A DNA stretch of 64,000 nt from contig NZ_CP126625.1 of the NCBI RefSeq assembly GCF_030219325.1, positions 2,530,857-2,594,856 on the forward strand, given 5' to 3'. The notes beneath the pieces are model-generated. The model saw nothing but the letters and a program-made list of their open reading frames with translations. It had not been told where the DNA came from and did no database searches. A program made the translations under genes and the position numbers. This DNA is from Geothrix sp. (GTDB taxonomy: Bacteria; Acidobacteriota; Holophagae; Holophagales; Holophagaceae). Of this stretch, positions 8,759 through 17,212 are shown in pieces. Position 1 is the stretch's first letter, and each line of letters starts with the position of its first letter.

Positions 8759-11179
8759 ATGAATCCCGAACTTGAAGCTCTCGAATTTCCCGAAGCGGTC
8801 CGGCTGATCCAGTCCGGCGCGCGGACGGCCCCGGCACGGAAGGCGCTCGGCGCCATGCGCCCGGGGGATGGCCTCGCGGGGCTGCGCCGCCTCCACCAGC
8901 TGGAGCTCCAGGAGCTCTGGGCGGCCTCGCCGGACCGCCTGCCCACCTTCCCCATGGACGAATCCCTGGATGAGCTGCTGAATCCGGCGGGCTGGCTGCT
9001 TCCGGAGCATTGGCGGCAGCTGCGGGACGGCCTGAAAGCCATGTCCGTACTGCTGCAGAGCCTCGCCTCCCTGACCTGGCCGGAATCCCAGCCTGCGCCG
9101 CCCGGCACGCACCTGGGCATCGACCGCCTGCAGGTGACGGCCGTCCTGCTGCCGGATCCGGCACCCCTGGCCGAGCGCCTGGCGAAGAGCTTCAATGCCG
9201 ATGGCCAGCTGGATCCCCTGCGCATTCCGATGCTGGCCAGTTTGTACAAGGTGCGCCAGGAGGCCTACCAGTCGGTGCAGGGCAAGCTTCAGAAGCTGCT
9301 GCGCACCTCTCCGGACGCCTTCAACGAGGCCATGGTGGTCGAGCGGAACGGCCGGTTCTGCCTCCCGGTCCGCCAGGAGCGCCGCGGGCTCGTGCCGGGC
9401 CTGGTGCTGGATCGCAGCGGCAGCGGCGCCACGGTGTTCATCGAACCCATGGAGGCGGTGCCCCTCAACAACGCCTTCGTCGAAGCGGACCGGGACTACG
9501 CCCAGGCCGTCCAGGCCTTCCTCCGCGACCTGCTGGCCGACCTGCGCACCCGCCGCGAGGACTTCACCCGCTGGCGCGAGCTCCAGGCCCAGGCCGACCA
9601 GGGGCTGGCGCTCCTGCGCTGGCAGGCCCTCTGCGACGGCCACCTTCCTGAGCTCGCGTCCGACCCGAAGCAGGGCCGCCTCTGCCTCCTGGAGGCCCGC
9701 CACCCGCTGCTGCTGCCCGCCGTGCGGGAAGCCATGGGGCTGGAGCCCCTGCCCCACCCGGTGGTGCCGCTCAACCTGGTGATGGAGCCCGGCAAGCCCG
9801 GGCTGGTCATCTCAGGCTCCAACACCGGCGGCAAGACCGTGGTGCTCAAGACCGTGGGGCTGCTTTCCACCCTGGCGGCCTGTGGCTGCGCCGTGCCCGC
9901 CCGCGAGGGTTCGGCCTTCCCGGCCCTGCCTAGCCTCCACGCGGACATCGGCGACCACCAGACCATCACGGGAAGCCTCTCGACCTTCAGCAGTCATATC
10001 CTGCATTTGAAGGAGATCCTCGAAACGGTTCATGACGGTGGCATGGTCCTGCTGGACGAGCTCGGCACCGGCACCGATCCGAAAGAAGGCGCCGCCCTGG
10101 GCATCGCCCTGCTGCAGACCCTCTCGCGCCGCCACTGCTGGATCCTCTGTTCCACGCACCTGGGCGAGATCAGCCAGTGGGCCCTCCGCCACACGCGCTT
10201 CCAGAACGCCTCGGTCCAGTTCGACGAGGCGCGCCTGGCCCCCACCTACCGCCTGCTGGTGGGCCAGCCGGGCCAGAGCCGGGCCCTCACCATCGCCGCC
10301 CGCCTAGGCCTGCCCCGTGCGGTGCTGGAGCACGCCGACAAGGTGCTGGGCCAGCGCGAGCAGGACTGGCGGGACTTCCTCCGGGAGCTGGAGGCGGAGC
10401 GCACGCGGCTGATGGAAGAGGGCGAGGCCCTGCGGCAGGCCCAGGCCGCCGCCGAGAAGGACCGGGAGATCCTGCGCCAGCGCGAGGAGCGCCTGCGCCT
10501 GGAACGCGACGCATTCCAGGCGGAATCAAAGGCCAAAGTGGCGCGGGTGCTGGATTTCCTCGACCACGAAGGCAAGCGCCTGGTCCGGGAGCTGAAGGAA
10601 CGGCAAAAGGCCGAGTCCGTGAACGCCGACCGCCTGGGCACCGAGGCCCATGAGCGGGTGAGGCAGCTGACCCGCCTGGCCCAGGCCGAGCTCCATCCCG
10701 GTGGAACGAAGCCTGGAAACTCAGCCCCCCTCCAAGTCCGCGAAGGCGGCTTCGCCCGGCATCGGGGCCTGGGCGTCGAGGGCAAGGTCATGGCCCTGAA
10801 GGGCGACCGGGCCACCCTGGAAACGCCCCAGGGCCGGCGCCTCGAATGTCGGGTGGGCGAGCTGGAACCCATCGGAGCCCGGGAGGCGGCTCCCAAGGCC
10901 ACCGGCAAGGTCCGGGTCCGGGCCGAGGTCCAGGAAGTGGACTCCGAGATCAACCTCATCGGCCGGGCCAGCGACGACGTGGACAGCGAGATCTACCGCT
11001 TCGTCGAGGAGGCCCTGGCGGCCGGGCGCCGCACCATCCGCATCGTCCACGGCCACGGGACCGGAAAATTGAAAGCCGCGGTCCGGGAGGCCCTGCGCGG
11101 GCATCCGGGCATCGCCCGGGTGGAGGACGCCCCCCAGGCCCAGGGCGGGGCCGGGGCCACCGTCGTTACGCTCCGTTAA
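8759..11179 (+). CDS. mutS2: Endonuclease MutS2
   Basis: An 806-residue MutS2. It has the MutS core and clamp helices, then the ABC-type ATPase with Walker [10 protein letters not shown] at about residue 352, the signature STFSSH, Walker [13 protein letters not shown] and the CSTHLGE switch. A long coiled coil (about 530-640) and a C-terminal Smr domain (about 725-806, [14 protein letters not shown]) follow. MutS2 acts on branched DNA and, in other bacteria, on collided ribosomes. The Smr LDLRG-like motif is INLIG here, so Smr nuclease activity is uncertain. It starts about 40 bp after the rpsU terminator and ends 67 bp before a chemoreceptor. Confidence 0.95.
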   Translation: MNPELEALEFPEAVRLIQSGARTAPARKALGAMRPGDGLAGLRRLHQLELQELWAASPDRLPTFPMDESLDELLNPAGWLLPEHWRQLRDGLKAMSVLLQSLASLTWPESQPAPPGTHLGIDRLQVTAVLLPDPAPLAERLAKSFNADGQLDPLRIPMLASLYKVRQEAYQSVQGKLQKLLRTSPDAFNEAMVVERNGRFCLPVRQERRGLVPGLVLDRSGSGATVFIEPMEAVPLNNAFVEADRDYAQAVQAFLRDLLADLRTRREDFTRWRELQAQADQGLALLRWQALCDGHLPELASDPKQGRLCLLEARHPLLLPAVREAMGLEPLPHPVVPLNLVMEPGKPGLVISGSNTGGKTVVLKTVGLLSTLAACGCAVPAREGSAFPALPSLHADIGDHQTITGSLSTFSSHILHLKEILETVHDGGMVLLDELGTGTDPKEGAALGIALLQTLSRRHCWILCSTHLGEISQWALRHTRFQNASVQFDEARLAPTYRLLVGQPGQSRALTIAARLGLPRAVLEHADKVLGQREQDWRDFLRELEAERTRLMEEGEALRQAQAAAEKDREILRQREERLRLERDAFQAESKAKVARVLDFLDHEGKRLVRELKERQKAESVNADRLGTEAHERVRQLTRLAQAELHPGGTKPGNSAPLQVREGGFARHRGLGVEGKVMALKGDRATLETPQGRRLECRVGELEPIGAREAAPKATGKVRVRAEVQEVDSEINLIGRASDDVDSEIYRFVEEALAAGRRTIRIVHGHGTGKLKAAVREALRGHPGIARVEDAPQAQGGAGATVVTLR

Positions 11180-11246
11180 CCTCCGAAAATTCAACTCCAT
11201 TCCCGGGGCTTCCGATGCAGGGGAACACCTTGTTCAGGGGCGGACC

Positions 11247-12797
11247 ATGGAATTCTGGAAGAACCTCAACATCCGCAAGAAGCTGATGTATTCGATCCTG
11301 GCCCTCGCGGTCGTGCTCGGCCTCGCTTCGACCGCCTTCTCGCTCTGGCGCCTGAACTCGGCCCTGAACGACGGCCTGAGGCTGAAGGCGGAGAGCCTCA
11401 CGGGCCTCGTGGCCGACGGCATCCAGTCCGGCGTGCAGTTCGAGGACATGGGCCTGGTCGAGCGGGGTCTCGACGGCATGAAGGACGACGCCGACATCAC
11501 CCAGGCCGCCCTCATCTCCCAGGACCCGGCCACCAAGGCCGCCAAGGTCGTGACCAAGTCCAAGGCCAAGGCCTTCCAGGGGGACCTGACCCCCCTCGCG
11601 GACGCCCTGCTGAAGGAGATCGCCAAGGATCCGGCCAAGGAACACACCTTCGTGGAAAAGGACGGGTATGTGCTGGTCAGCGGTCTGGTGAAGATCGAGG
11701 GCGCGCCGGTGAAGTCCTACCTCATGCTCCTGGTCAACCGGGACCGCCTGCGCTCCAACCAGGCAGGCGCCCTCGTCGGCATGGCCCTGCTGGGCCTGCT
11801 GATGATCGGCGCGGGCTGGGCTGCGGCCTACTTCCTGGGCAACGCCATCGTCTCGCCCCTGGAACACATCCAGGGCCGCATGCGCGACATCTCCGAGGGT
11901 GAGGGTGACCTCACCGCCCGCCTGGACGTGCATGGCAACGATGAGATCGCGGCTCTGGCCGGGCACTTCAACCGCTTCGTGGACAACATCCACCAGATCG
12001 TCCAGCAGGTGATGGCGATCTCGACCAACATCGCCTCGGGTTCGCTGCAGATGTCGGCGGGCATGTCCGAGATGCACAGCACCGCCCAGAGCATCGCCCA
12101 CGCGGCCGAGAGCCAGAAGGCCAGCGTCTCCACCACCACCGACAGCGTCAACGGCATCGCCGGTTCGTCCCAGGTGGTCAACTCCAACGTGGCGGATGCG
12201 CTGCAGGTCTTCGAGCAGGCCCAGCAGGCGGCCGGCAAGGGGGGCACCGCCGTGGGCAGCGCCGTCTCCGGCATGCAGGCCATCAACCAGAACTCGAAAC
12301 AGATCGGCAACATCCTCACGGTGATCACCGAGATCGCCAACCAGACCAACCTGCTCTCCCTCAATGCCGCCATCGAGGCCGCCAAGGCCGGCGAGCACGG
12401 CAAGGGCTTCGCCGTGGTCGCCGAGGAAGTCCGCAAGCTGGCCGAGCGCAGCGCCACCGCCGCCAAGGAGATCACGGCCCTCATCCAGACCTCCAACCGC
12501 GCCATCGGGGACGGCACCAAGATGGTGAACACCGCGGGCGAGGCCCTCACCAGCATCCAGGCCGCCATCACCGACTCCGCCGAGCGCATGAAGACCATCG
12601 GCAGCCAGAGCGAGACCCAGAGCCGCGACAGCCAGTCCGTGGTGTCCGCCATGGGCAACCTCACGGCCATCGCCGAGCAGAACGCCGCCGCCATGGAGGA
12701 GATGGCCGCCACCATCAAGGAGTCCACCCGCACCGTGGACGAGCTCAGCCACCTGGCCGAGCAGCTCAACTCCCTGGTGGCGCGCTTCCGGATCTGA
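11247..12797 (+). CDS. Methyl-accepting chemotaxis protein
   Basis: A 516-residue chemoreceptor. It has a first membrane helix (about 13-33), a periplasmic sensor of about 140 residues with no recognised ligand motif, a second helix (about 172-195), a HAMP domain ([24 protein letters not shown]) and a cytoplasmic signalling domain. The hairpin tip [30 protein letters not shown] is the CheA/CheW contact. There is no C-terminal CheR-binding pentapeptide. No che genes are nearby, so it would feed a chemotaxis system elsewhere. It is probably transcribed alone and ends in a strong terminator. Confidence 0.95.
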   Translation: MEFWKNLNIRKKLMYSILALAVVLGLASTAFSLWRLNSALNDGLRLKAESLTGLVADGIQSGVQFEDMGLVERGLDGMKDDADITQAALISQDPATKAAKVVTKSKAKAFQGDLTPLADALLKEIAKDPAKEHTFVEKDGYVLVSGLVKIEGAPVKSYLMLLVNRDRLRSNQAGALVGMALLGLLMIGAGWAAAYFLGNAIVSPLEHIQGRMRDISEGEGDLTARLDVHGNDEIAALAGHFNRFVDNIHQIVQQVMAISTNIASGSLQMSAGMSEMHSTAQSIAHAAESQKASVSTTTDSVNGIAGSSQVVNSNVADALQVFEQAQQAAGKGGTAVGSAVSGMQAINQNSKQIGNILTVITEIANQTNLLSLNAAIEAAKAGEHGKGFAVVAEEVRKLAERSATAAKEITALIQTSNRAIGDGTKMVNTAGEALTSIQAAITDSAERMKTIGSQSETQSRDSQSVVSAMGNLTAIAEQNAAAMEEMAATIKESTRTVDELSHLAEQLNSLVARFRI

Positions 12798-12818
12798 TCT
12801 GGATCCAGCCTGCAGACG

Positions 12819-12842
12819 AAGGCCCCGCCAGCGCGGGGCCTT
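12819..12842 (+). terminator. Rho-independent terminator after chemoreceptor
   Basis: AAGGCCCCGC-CAGC-GCGGGGCCTT, a 10-bp stem followed by TGCTT, 21 bp after the stop. The T tract is short. It may also serve the convergent hemerythrin gene. Confidence 0.7.
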
Positions 12843-12877
12843 TGCTTCGCCACCTGGAGTGAGCCCCTCCGGAACGC

Positions 12878-13282
12878 TCAGGCCAGGTTCCGCGCCTTTA
12901 GGAAGGTCACGAACCCGAAGTCGCCGTCGCTGATGTGGTGCTTGAGCCAGCCCTCCATGAAGGTCGGCACCATCAGGGCCATGGCCTGGTGGCTCTCCTG
13001 GAACTTGGCCAGCAGCTCGTGGAGGCTGGTCAGCATCGAGGCGTGCTCGGACACGTGCTGCGTGAGGTCGGGGTAGGCGAAGCGGCCCATGTAGGTCTCC
13101 TCGGTGGCAAAGTGCCGCTCCGAGCAGGCCACCAGGTCCTGGAGCAGGGCCTCCACCGCGCTCCGGTCCGCATCCTCCTGGACCATCCGCCGCAGGCGAT
13201 CGACGATCCGGAACAGCTCCTGATGCTGCTCGTCGATGAGCTTGATGCCGGTGTCGTAGCGCGTGTTCCAGGCCACTTCCAT
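12878..13282 (-). CDS. Bacteriohemerythrin
   Basis: A 134-residue single-domain hemerythrin that binds O2 at a non-haem di-iron site in a four-helix bundle. The ligand set is visible: HQELF (His20), RHFATEETYM (His57, Glu61), HVSEH (His76, His80) and HHISDGD (His115/116, Asp119). The start at MEVAWN (13282) is chosen because family members begin at this point; an in-frame ATG at 13342 would add 20 unrelated residues. Such proteins supply or buffer oxygen, or sense it near chemoreceptors. Here it is convergent with a chemoreceptor gene, which makes an aerotaxis link plausible but unproven. Confidence 0.9.
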   Translation of the reverse strand: MEVAWNTRYDTGIKLIDEQHQELFRIVDRLRRMVQEDADRSAVEALLQDLVACSERHFATEETYMGRFAYPDLTQHVSEHASMLTSLHELLAKFQESHQAMALMVPTFMEGWLKHHISDGDFGFVTFLKARNLA

Positions 13283-13760
13283 GACTTCGGTGCTCCCCTT
13301 CACATTGGAGGTCCCACGGTGCCGGGGATGCCGTCGAATCAATCCGCTCAGCGGGCGAATGCCGCCAGTCGACTGTAGGTTTTCAGGACCCGCCGATCAA
13401 GTGAAATCCGTTTCATGACATCAATTAGTCATTGCGATTAATGCGCTTAACCTCGGCGGGCGTCGCGCGGCGAGCGTCACCCACCAAAGCAGAAGGCCCC
13501 CGAGGGCCCCGACAATTTGGTACCGGTGGTCGGACTCCGGTCCTTGAAATGAATGCGTCGGCTTCACCGAGATCAGGCGGTTTGACCGCAGTCGGAAGTC
13601 GATCCGAAGGTCGATCATTTTTCCCCGCCAGGAAAGTGCCTGGGAAAGTGGCCACCCCCCTTTTGACTCAAAAAATCGAGGGTGCTCGATGATCAACACG
13701 AAAAAGTTTTCACCAGCGAAATCTATATGAGTTGACGGTTATATTAAGCATGGATACTGG
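13283..13760. other. Non-coding stretch upstream of hemerythrin and left of the cassette block
   Basis: About 480 bases with no convincing gene. Short overlapping frames exist on both strands, but none has a ribosome site or recognisable domain. The right third (13670-13760) is AT-rich and includes TTGACG 17 bases before TACTGG, a weak promoter-like pair too close to the next ATG to be its simple promoter. It also contains a GC-rich hairpin (GGCCCCCGAGGGCC). Confidence 0.5.
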
Positions 13761-13985
13761 ATGACTGAGCACTCGAATGACAACCCACTGAACCTTGCCC
13801 TCATCCGAGCTATCGAGGAGGCCTATCAGGCGTCAGCGCAGTTGGAGGAACTGCTCCTGGCAGACCTAGACGAACCTGGGCTTTCCAGGGCACAGGTAGA
13901 AGAGCGACAGGAGGTCTCCAGAACCACCATCCGGATCTATGGCAACCTTGAACTAGCTAGAGCGCAAAGGCTGGGTTCGAGTTGA
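13761..13985 (+). CDS. Small hypothetical protein at the left edge of the integron remnant
   Basis: A 74-residue acidic, helix-rich ORF (LNLALIRAIEEAYQASAQLEEL). It has no recognisable family and no good ribosome site. Its last residues are encoded inside sequence that matches the half attC at 13967-14000, and its stop TGA lies in GAGTTGAGC of that half site. It runs opposite to the cassettes. It may be a host gene whose 3' end was replaced when the array was truncated. Real expression is uncertain. Confidence 0.4.
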   Translation: MTEHSNDNPLNLALIRAIEEAYQASAQLEELLLADLDEPGLSRAQVEERQEVSRTTIRIYGNLELARAQRLGSS

Positions 13986-14000
13986 GCTAAGGGTTGGGGC
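13967..14000 (-). repeat. Truncated attC (left half only)
   Basis: On the minus strand GCCCCAACCCTTAGCTCAAC and the bases that follow align to the beginning of the complete attC sites over about 35 bases. The matching second half is absent: no GTTRRRY partner is found further left. The array therefore appears to have been cut here. The outer box is altered (CCCCAAC instead of GCCTAAC). Confidence 0.6.
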
Positions 14001-14013
14001 GACCAACCACTCT

Positions 14014-14538
14014 CTATTGATTTGGCAGTGTAAGTGCTAGTTCGTATATCTGAACTGTCTCATGAATTATTCGAGCACTGGTTTTTGCTGAGATACTTCG
14101 ACCTGCCACGGTTCGATGGCCGCGAGTGTCGACTACCCCATTACTTAGAAGAACCCCTTCAAACTGGGTGTAGCACTGATTCGCACACCAGATTTTCAGA
14201 GATGGTAGAGACTGTGGTCCAACCATTCGTTGCGATTGATCTCTTAGGTAGAGCCGACATGGAGAGTCATTGCGAAGATCAATTGCTGCGATTTCCCAGT
14301 TCCTCAGTTTCTCAAAGGTGTGCGCATTGAATGGATTTGAGCCCTTCATGGCAAAGATCAATTCGAGCAACATTTTCATTTGGGATAGATCCAAGACAGT
14401 AGGGCTATCAAGTAGCTCCTTAATCTTCTTGAAGCGAACCTCATCCGTTACTGCTATCTCCGAAGTTGCAACCTCATTGCACCACACGGCAGAATTCGGA
14501 ACGAACAATAACGCGATAAGGAGTGTCGTCCGAATCAT
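14014..14538 (-). CDS. Cassette ORF A: secreted protein of unknown function
   Basis: A 174-residue protein with a clear signal peptide (MIRTTLLIALLFVPNSAVWC). The mature part has three cysteines (PCRLYL, WCANQCYTQ) that could form disulfides in the periplasm. No family is recognised. The ATG lies seven bases after the GTTAGGGC end of attC1, with no ribosome site, typical of integron cassettes. The stop TAG is 14 bases before the half attC. Base composition is much less GC-rich than the flanking chromosome, supporting recent acquisition. Confidence 0.7.
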   Translation of the reverse strand: MIRTTLLIALLFVPNSAVWCNEVATSEIAVTDEVRFKKIKELLDSPTVLDLSQMKMLLELIFAMKGSNPFNAHTFEKLRNWEIAAIDLRNDSPCRLYLRDQSQRMVGPQSLPSLKIWCANQCYTQFEGVLLSNGVVDTRGHRTVAGRSISAKTSARIIHETVQIYELALTLPNQ

Positions 14539-14544
14539 AGAGAG

Positions 14545-14668
14545 CCCTAACGAATGAAAGTTGCCGAACCCGCCTGTACTGAGGCGCTAAACAAAGCCGA
14601 GGAAGCGAGATGTTGAGAGAGAGCGGAGGACATAGCAGGCGGGGTCCGAGTGCAGCGGAGGGTTAGGC
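14545..14668 (-). repeat. attC1
   Basis: About 124 bp. In minus-strand orientation it starts GCCTAAC (14668-14662), which supplies the TAA stop of cassette ORF B, and ends GTTAGGG (14551-14545). Inner arms CCCGCCTG and AGGCGGG pair. The central loop shares long stretches with attC2, 3 and 5 (GAGAGAGAGCGGA, GAGGCGCTAA). Confidence 0.85.
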
Positions 14669-15178
14669 GATGGGGGATTGATTCGTTGGCATTTGCGATT
14701 TGATAATTTCAGCCAATTCATCGCCATTTTCGAGGTAATCAATCGATAGAATATCCTTCTTGCCCATGGTAATTAGTAATTCAGAATCGACCAGGCCATT
14801 TTTGATTTCCACCTTTTGAATGGATTGATACGGGATTCTTCTCCTGAGATGCCCCTTAATGAATATGAGCCGACTGTCGGTCAGAAGAACCCGAGTTTTC
14901 ACGTACGACCAGACCAAATAAGCCGAAAGAGATACCCCAATAGGCATAATTGCCACCAGCCAAATCCAATTGAGCGTGGACATCTCAGACATTTTAAAAA
15001 CGGGGCCATTCTGAAAAGATGTGGGGTTCATGAAATAAAAGATGGGCAACAGAAGGAAGACAATCGCTGGGAATGCGCGGTTGAACAAGATCTGGAAGAT
15101 TAGGGCGTACGGCAATTTTTTTGATCGTGCCACTAAGCGCTCGTTCTCTGCCAAGTGGATTAGATCATTTGCGGGCAT
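14663..15178 (-). CDS. Cassette ORF B: two-helix membrane protein with PH-like domain
   Basis: A 171-residue protein. Two hydrophobic segments (about 36-50, FPAIVFLLLPIFYFM, and 70-91, WIWLVAIMPIGVSLSAYLVW) precede a soluble C-terminal half. The stretch RVLLTDSRLIFIKGHLRRRIPYQSIQKVEI resembles the bacterial PH (bPH/YdbT-like) domain start, a membrane-proximal beta domain. The function is unknown. The start is eight bases after the attC2 end; the stop TAA is part of the GCCTAAC box of attC1. No ribosome site is seen. Confidence 0.72.
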   Translation of the reverse strand: MPANDLIHLAENERLVARSKKLPYALIFQILFNRAFPAIVFLLLPIFYFMNPTSFQNGPVFKMSEMSTLNWIWLVAIMPIGVSLSAYLVWSYVKTRVLLTDSRLIFIKGHLRRRIPYQSIQKVEIKNGLVDSELLITMGKKDILSIDYLENGDELAEIIKSQMPTNQSPIA

Positions 15179-15185
15179 TGGAATC

Positions 15186-15309
15186 GCCTAACGGAAGAAG
15201 CTCACCAGCCCCACCTGCGCCGAGGCGCTGAACGAAGCCAGGAAAGTCGGAGAATGAGAGAGAGCGGAAAACATTGCTGTTGGGGTCCAACTTAAGCGGA
15301 GGGTTAGGC
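15186..15309 (-). repeat. attC2
   Basis: 124 bp, GCCTAAC (15309-15303) to GTTAGGC (15192-15186) on the minus strand. Spacers are 5 bases and the inner arms ACCCCAACAG / CAGGTGGGG pair imperfectly. It lies between cassette ORFs C and B. Confidence 0.87.
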
Positions 15310-15334
15310 CAGGTCACACAGAACAAGGGGCGTG

Positions 15335-15685
15335 TCATTCAAGGTTGTGGGCCACAGTGGGGTACCAATGTGAAAGCTGTGCGCTGAAGATTTGACGGAT
15401 GACTTTGACATTATTGTGCCAGTCCTCGAAGAACCCAGGAACACCCCAGCCGGGAGGATAAGAATACTGTTCGCCCTCATCACCAAATTTCGAAAGCCAG
15501 AACTCGGGTTCTTGGGAATCGGAAACCTCGAAGCATAAGGGGTCGAAAAGAATGGGTTCACCCCTGTCATCGAGTATTCGAAAATCGCCAGCCTCAATTC
15601 CTAGAACCTCATATTCATGGCCGAGAGAAAGTGACCACACATTCCTGCCATCACAGGCGACATGATTTCGGAATAGTACCTTCAT
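15335..15685 (-). CDS. Cassette ORF C: small soluble protein, possibly immunity-like
   Basis: A 116-residue cytoplasmic protein. Its N-terminal half (MKVLFRNH, LSLGHEYEVLGIEAGDFRIL, GEPILFDPLCFEV) has the look of small SH3-like barrels found in polymorphic-toxin immunity proteins and other orphan cassette proteins; this is resemblance only. The start at 15685 is chosen over the longer frame from 15712, which would begin inside attC3; AAGG lies eight bases upstream. The stop is 26 bases before attC2. Confidence 0.65.
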   Translation of the reverse strand: MKVLFRNHVACDGRNVWSLSLGHEYEVLGIEAGDFRILDDRGEPILFDPLCFEVSDSQEPEFWLSKFGDEGEQYSYPPGWGVPGFFEDWHNNVKVIRQIFSAQLSHWYPTVAHNLE

Positions 15686-15703
15686 GGGGCGACCTTGGTT
15701 TGG

Positions 15704-15827
15704 GCCTAACAAATGAAGTTCCCCGACACCGCCTGCGCCGAGGCGCTAAGCGGAGCCAGGAAAGCCGGAGGATGAGAGAGAGCGGAGGACATGTCAGGCG
15801 GGGTCCGAGTTGAGCCGAGGGTTAGGC
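15704..15827 (-). repeat. attC3
   Basis: 124 bp, GCCTAAC (15827-15821) to GTTAGGC (15710-15704), both boxes perfect. The CCGCCTG and CAGGCGG arms flank a loop shared with attC1, 2 and 5. This is the least degenerate site of the array. Confidence 0.9.
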
Positions 15828-15834
15828 GCTACCG

Positions 15835-16062
15835 TCATAGCCGTTTAAACCCCTTGATTACATCCGGTAATGCTATCCACAGCCCGAGGCAGGAACCCGC
15901 GAAGAAAATAAACATGAAGAGAAAGAATTTGTATGGATCTTCCTTTCGTTTGATTGGATCACCAATTCGGGGAAAGAAAACTCCAGAGCGCATTGATATG
16001 AAAATAACTACGAATCCGAATATTGCGAAGGCCGCCATCAACGCGTCATGCACAAGATTCAT
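15835..16062 (-). CDS. Cassette ORF D: small two-helix membrane protein
   Basis: A 75-residue protein with two membrane helices (about 8-23, LMAAFAIFGFVVIFIS, and 46-65, FFLFMFIFFAGSCLGLWIAL) joined by a basic loop. No family is recognised. The start ATG is six bases after the GTTAGGC end of attC4. The stop is seven bases before the GCCTAAC box of attC3, so the gene fills its cassette almost completely. Confidence 0.65.
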   Translation of the reverse strand: MNLVHDALMAAFAIFGFVVIFISMRSGVFFPRIGDPIKRKEDPYKFFLFMFIFFAGSCLGLWIALPDVIKGFKRL

Positions 16063-16068
16063 GGGGGC

Positions 16069-16165
16069 GCCTAACGAACAAGGCTAACTGGCCCAACCTT
16101 GGGCTTGGTGTTCAGATGGTGGGGGAAGGTGGTCATGGTTGGGTCCGGTTCAGCGGAGGGTAGGC
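16069..16165 (-). repeat. attC4 (short, mutated left box)
   Basis: About 97 bp. The right box GTTAGGC (16075-16069) is intact. The left box is GCCTACC (16165-16159) instead of GCCTAAC. The arms GGCCCAACC and GGTTGGGTCC pair. Its loop sequence differs from the other sites, so it represents a different attC lineage. Confidence 0.75.
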
Positions 16166-16540
16166 CCTTCTTAGGCGGAGGAAGTTGATGACGGGTAATG
16201 GTTGCCACAGAAGCCAGAGTGAAATGAAGGCGTAAATGAGCCAAGGAGAGAATTGATAGGAAGCCTTGAACAATTCGATGCCATAACCCCAGGTGGTAAA
16301 GAGTAGGATGCAATCAAGAATCACCGTCAGAACCATAAGCGTGATAGCTACACGCCTAGATGGATTCGGGCTGAAGTAGTTGGCTAGTACGAATGGAAGA
16401 ACGGGGAGTGAAAGGATCGAAACCAAGAGTGGGGAAAGCCAGCCATGGCCTGCCCCAGCCAGGAAGTAACTTAGGATGAGCAGGGTGAAGCCCGAGGCGA
16501 TGCCACTGAATGCTGCCTCATTGCGGGACATTGTCGTCAT
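16133..16540 (-). CDS. Cassette ORF E: multi-helix membrane protein reading into its attC
   Basis: A 135-residue protein with about four membrane helices (FTLLILSYFLAG, LLVSILSLPVLPFVLANYF, VAITLMVLTVILDCILLF, and a Trp-rich LIYAFISLWLLW). The start ATG is six bases after attC5 (GTTAGGC at 16553-16547). The GCCTAAC box that normally gives a TAA stop is GCCTACC here, so translation passes into attC4 and adds about ten residues (AYPPLNRTQP) before a TGA. No family is recognised. Confidence 0.65.
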   Translation of the reverse strand: MTTMSRNEAAFSGIASGFTLLILSYFLAGAGHGWLSPLLVSILSLPVLPFVLANYFSPNPSRRVAITLMVLTVILDCILLFTTWGYGIELFKASYQFSPWLIYAFISLWLLWQPLPVINFLRLRRAYPPLNRTQP

Positions 16541-16546
16541 GGTGCG

Positions 16547-16670
16547 GCCTAACGGAAGAAGCTAAGCGGCCACGCCTGCGCCGAGGCGATGAGCGAAGCC
16601 GAGGATGCGGATAGCTGAGAGAGAACGGAAGACAATGCAGGCGGGGGTAGACTTGAGTGGAGGGCTAGGG
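16547..16670 (-). repeat. attC5
   Basis: 124 bp. The right box GTTAGGC (16553-16547) is intact. The left box is CCCTAGC (16670-16664), which still supplies the TAG stop of cassette ORF F. Inner arms GCCTGC/GCAGGC pair. The loop is closely related to attC1-3. Confidence 0.82.
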
Positions 16671-17204
16671 TGATATCTGTTGGTTTAACGGGTCGGCTTC
16701 ATATTGACCGAGGACTTCCAGCCATAGTCTGGCTGTCATGGCGATATTAGTTTCCGTGGATCGACTAAAGCGATTCAATAGTTTTCGAATGAGCAACATC
16801 TTTTCCGGCCCTTGTCCGCCTCCATCTGCTGCCACAGCATAGAGCCCTAGCTTCTTTCGTTTTGGGACTGGCCGCATGGCCACAGCCTTAAGAATTTCCC
16901 TAGGGTGGGTGATGAAGGTATCACCGAGCCATGATCCGAGCTCTTCGGCAGTGGCACCATCACAGTGATCGCCAGCGTCTAGGATCGCGCCAAGGACTTT
17001 ATGGTCTCCCTTGTCGTACCAATACATGGCCTCAGCAAGAGACTCTTCGGTCCATTCAACATTCCCCGAAGCCTTTCCAGTGGAAATGACCTGAAGCACT
17101 AATTTCCGGCGCTTGGTCGGCGGGGGAAATTTCTTTGAGTATGGAAATTGCCCGTAAACGGAGGAGACGAACAGCAATCCTAGAAGAGCCGCGCGTATGA
17201 ACAT
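16665..17204 (-). CDS. Cassette ORF F (first cassette): secreted protein of unknown function
   Basis: A 179-residue protein with a signal peptide (MFIRAALLGLLFVSSVYG). The mature region is mixed helical (WTEESLAEAMYWYDKGDHKVLGAILDAGDH) and has no recognised family. The ATG lies nine bases after the GTTAGGG core at 17219-17213 and is preceded by GGAGG only three bases away. The stop TAG lies within attC5. As the first cassette next to the attI-like site it would be the best placed for expression if a promoter exists to its right. Confidence 0.68.
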   Translation of the reverse strand: MFIRAALLGLLFVSSVYGQFPYSKKFPPPTKRRKLVLQVISTGKASGNVEWTEESLAEAMYWYDKGDHKVLGAILDAGDHCDGATAEELGSWLGDTFITHPREILKAVAMRPVPKRKKLGLYAVAADGGGQGPEKMLLIRKLLNRFSRSTETNIAMTARLWLEVLGQYEADPLNQQISP

Positions 17205-17212
17205 CGGAGGAG

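Noticed and set aside
13421-13699. 92-residue minus-strand ORF and overlapping plus-strand 86-residue ORF
   Set aside because: No ribosome site, no recognisable domain, and the two conflict; left as non-coding.
13732-13760. TTGACG-N17-TACTGG promoter before the 74-residue ORF
   Set aside because: The -10 abuts the ATG so the transcript would start inside the gene; kept only as a weak note.
15304-15597. 97-residue ORF overlapping cassette ORF C
   Set aside because: It is out of frame with the better-positioned ORF C, which starts soon after attC3 and has a plausible domain.
14545-16670. Regularly spaced repeats that could suggest a CRISPR array
   Set aside because: Repeats are about 97-124 bp inverted structures, the spacers are 230-540-base coding regions, and no cas genes are present.
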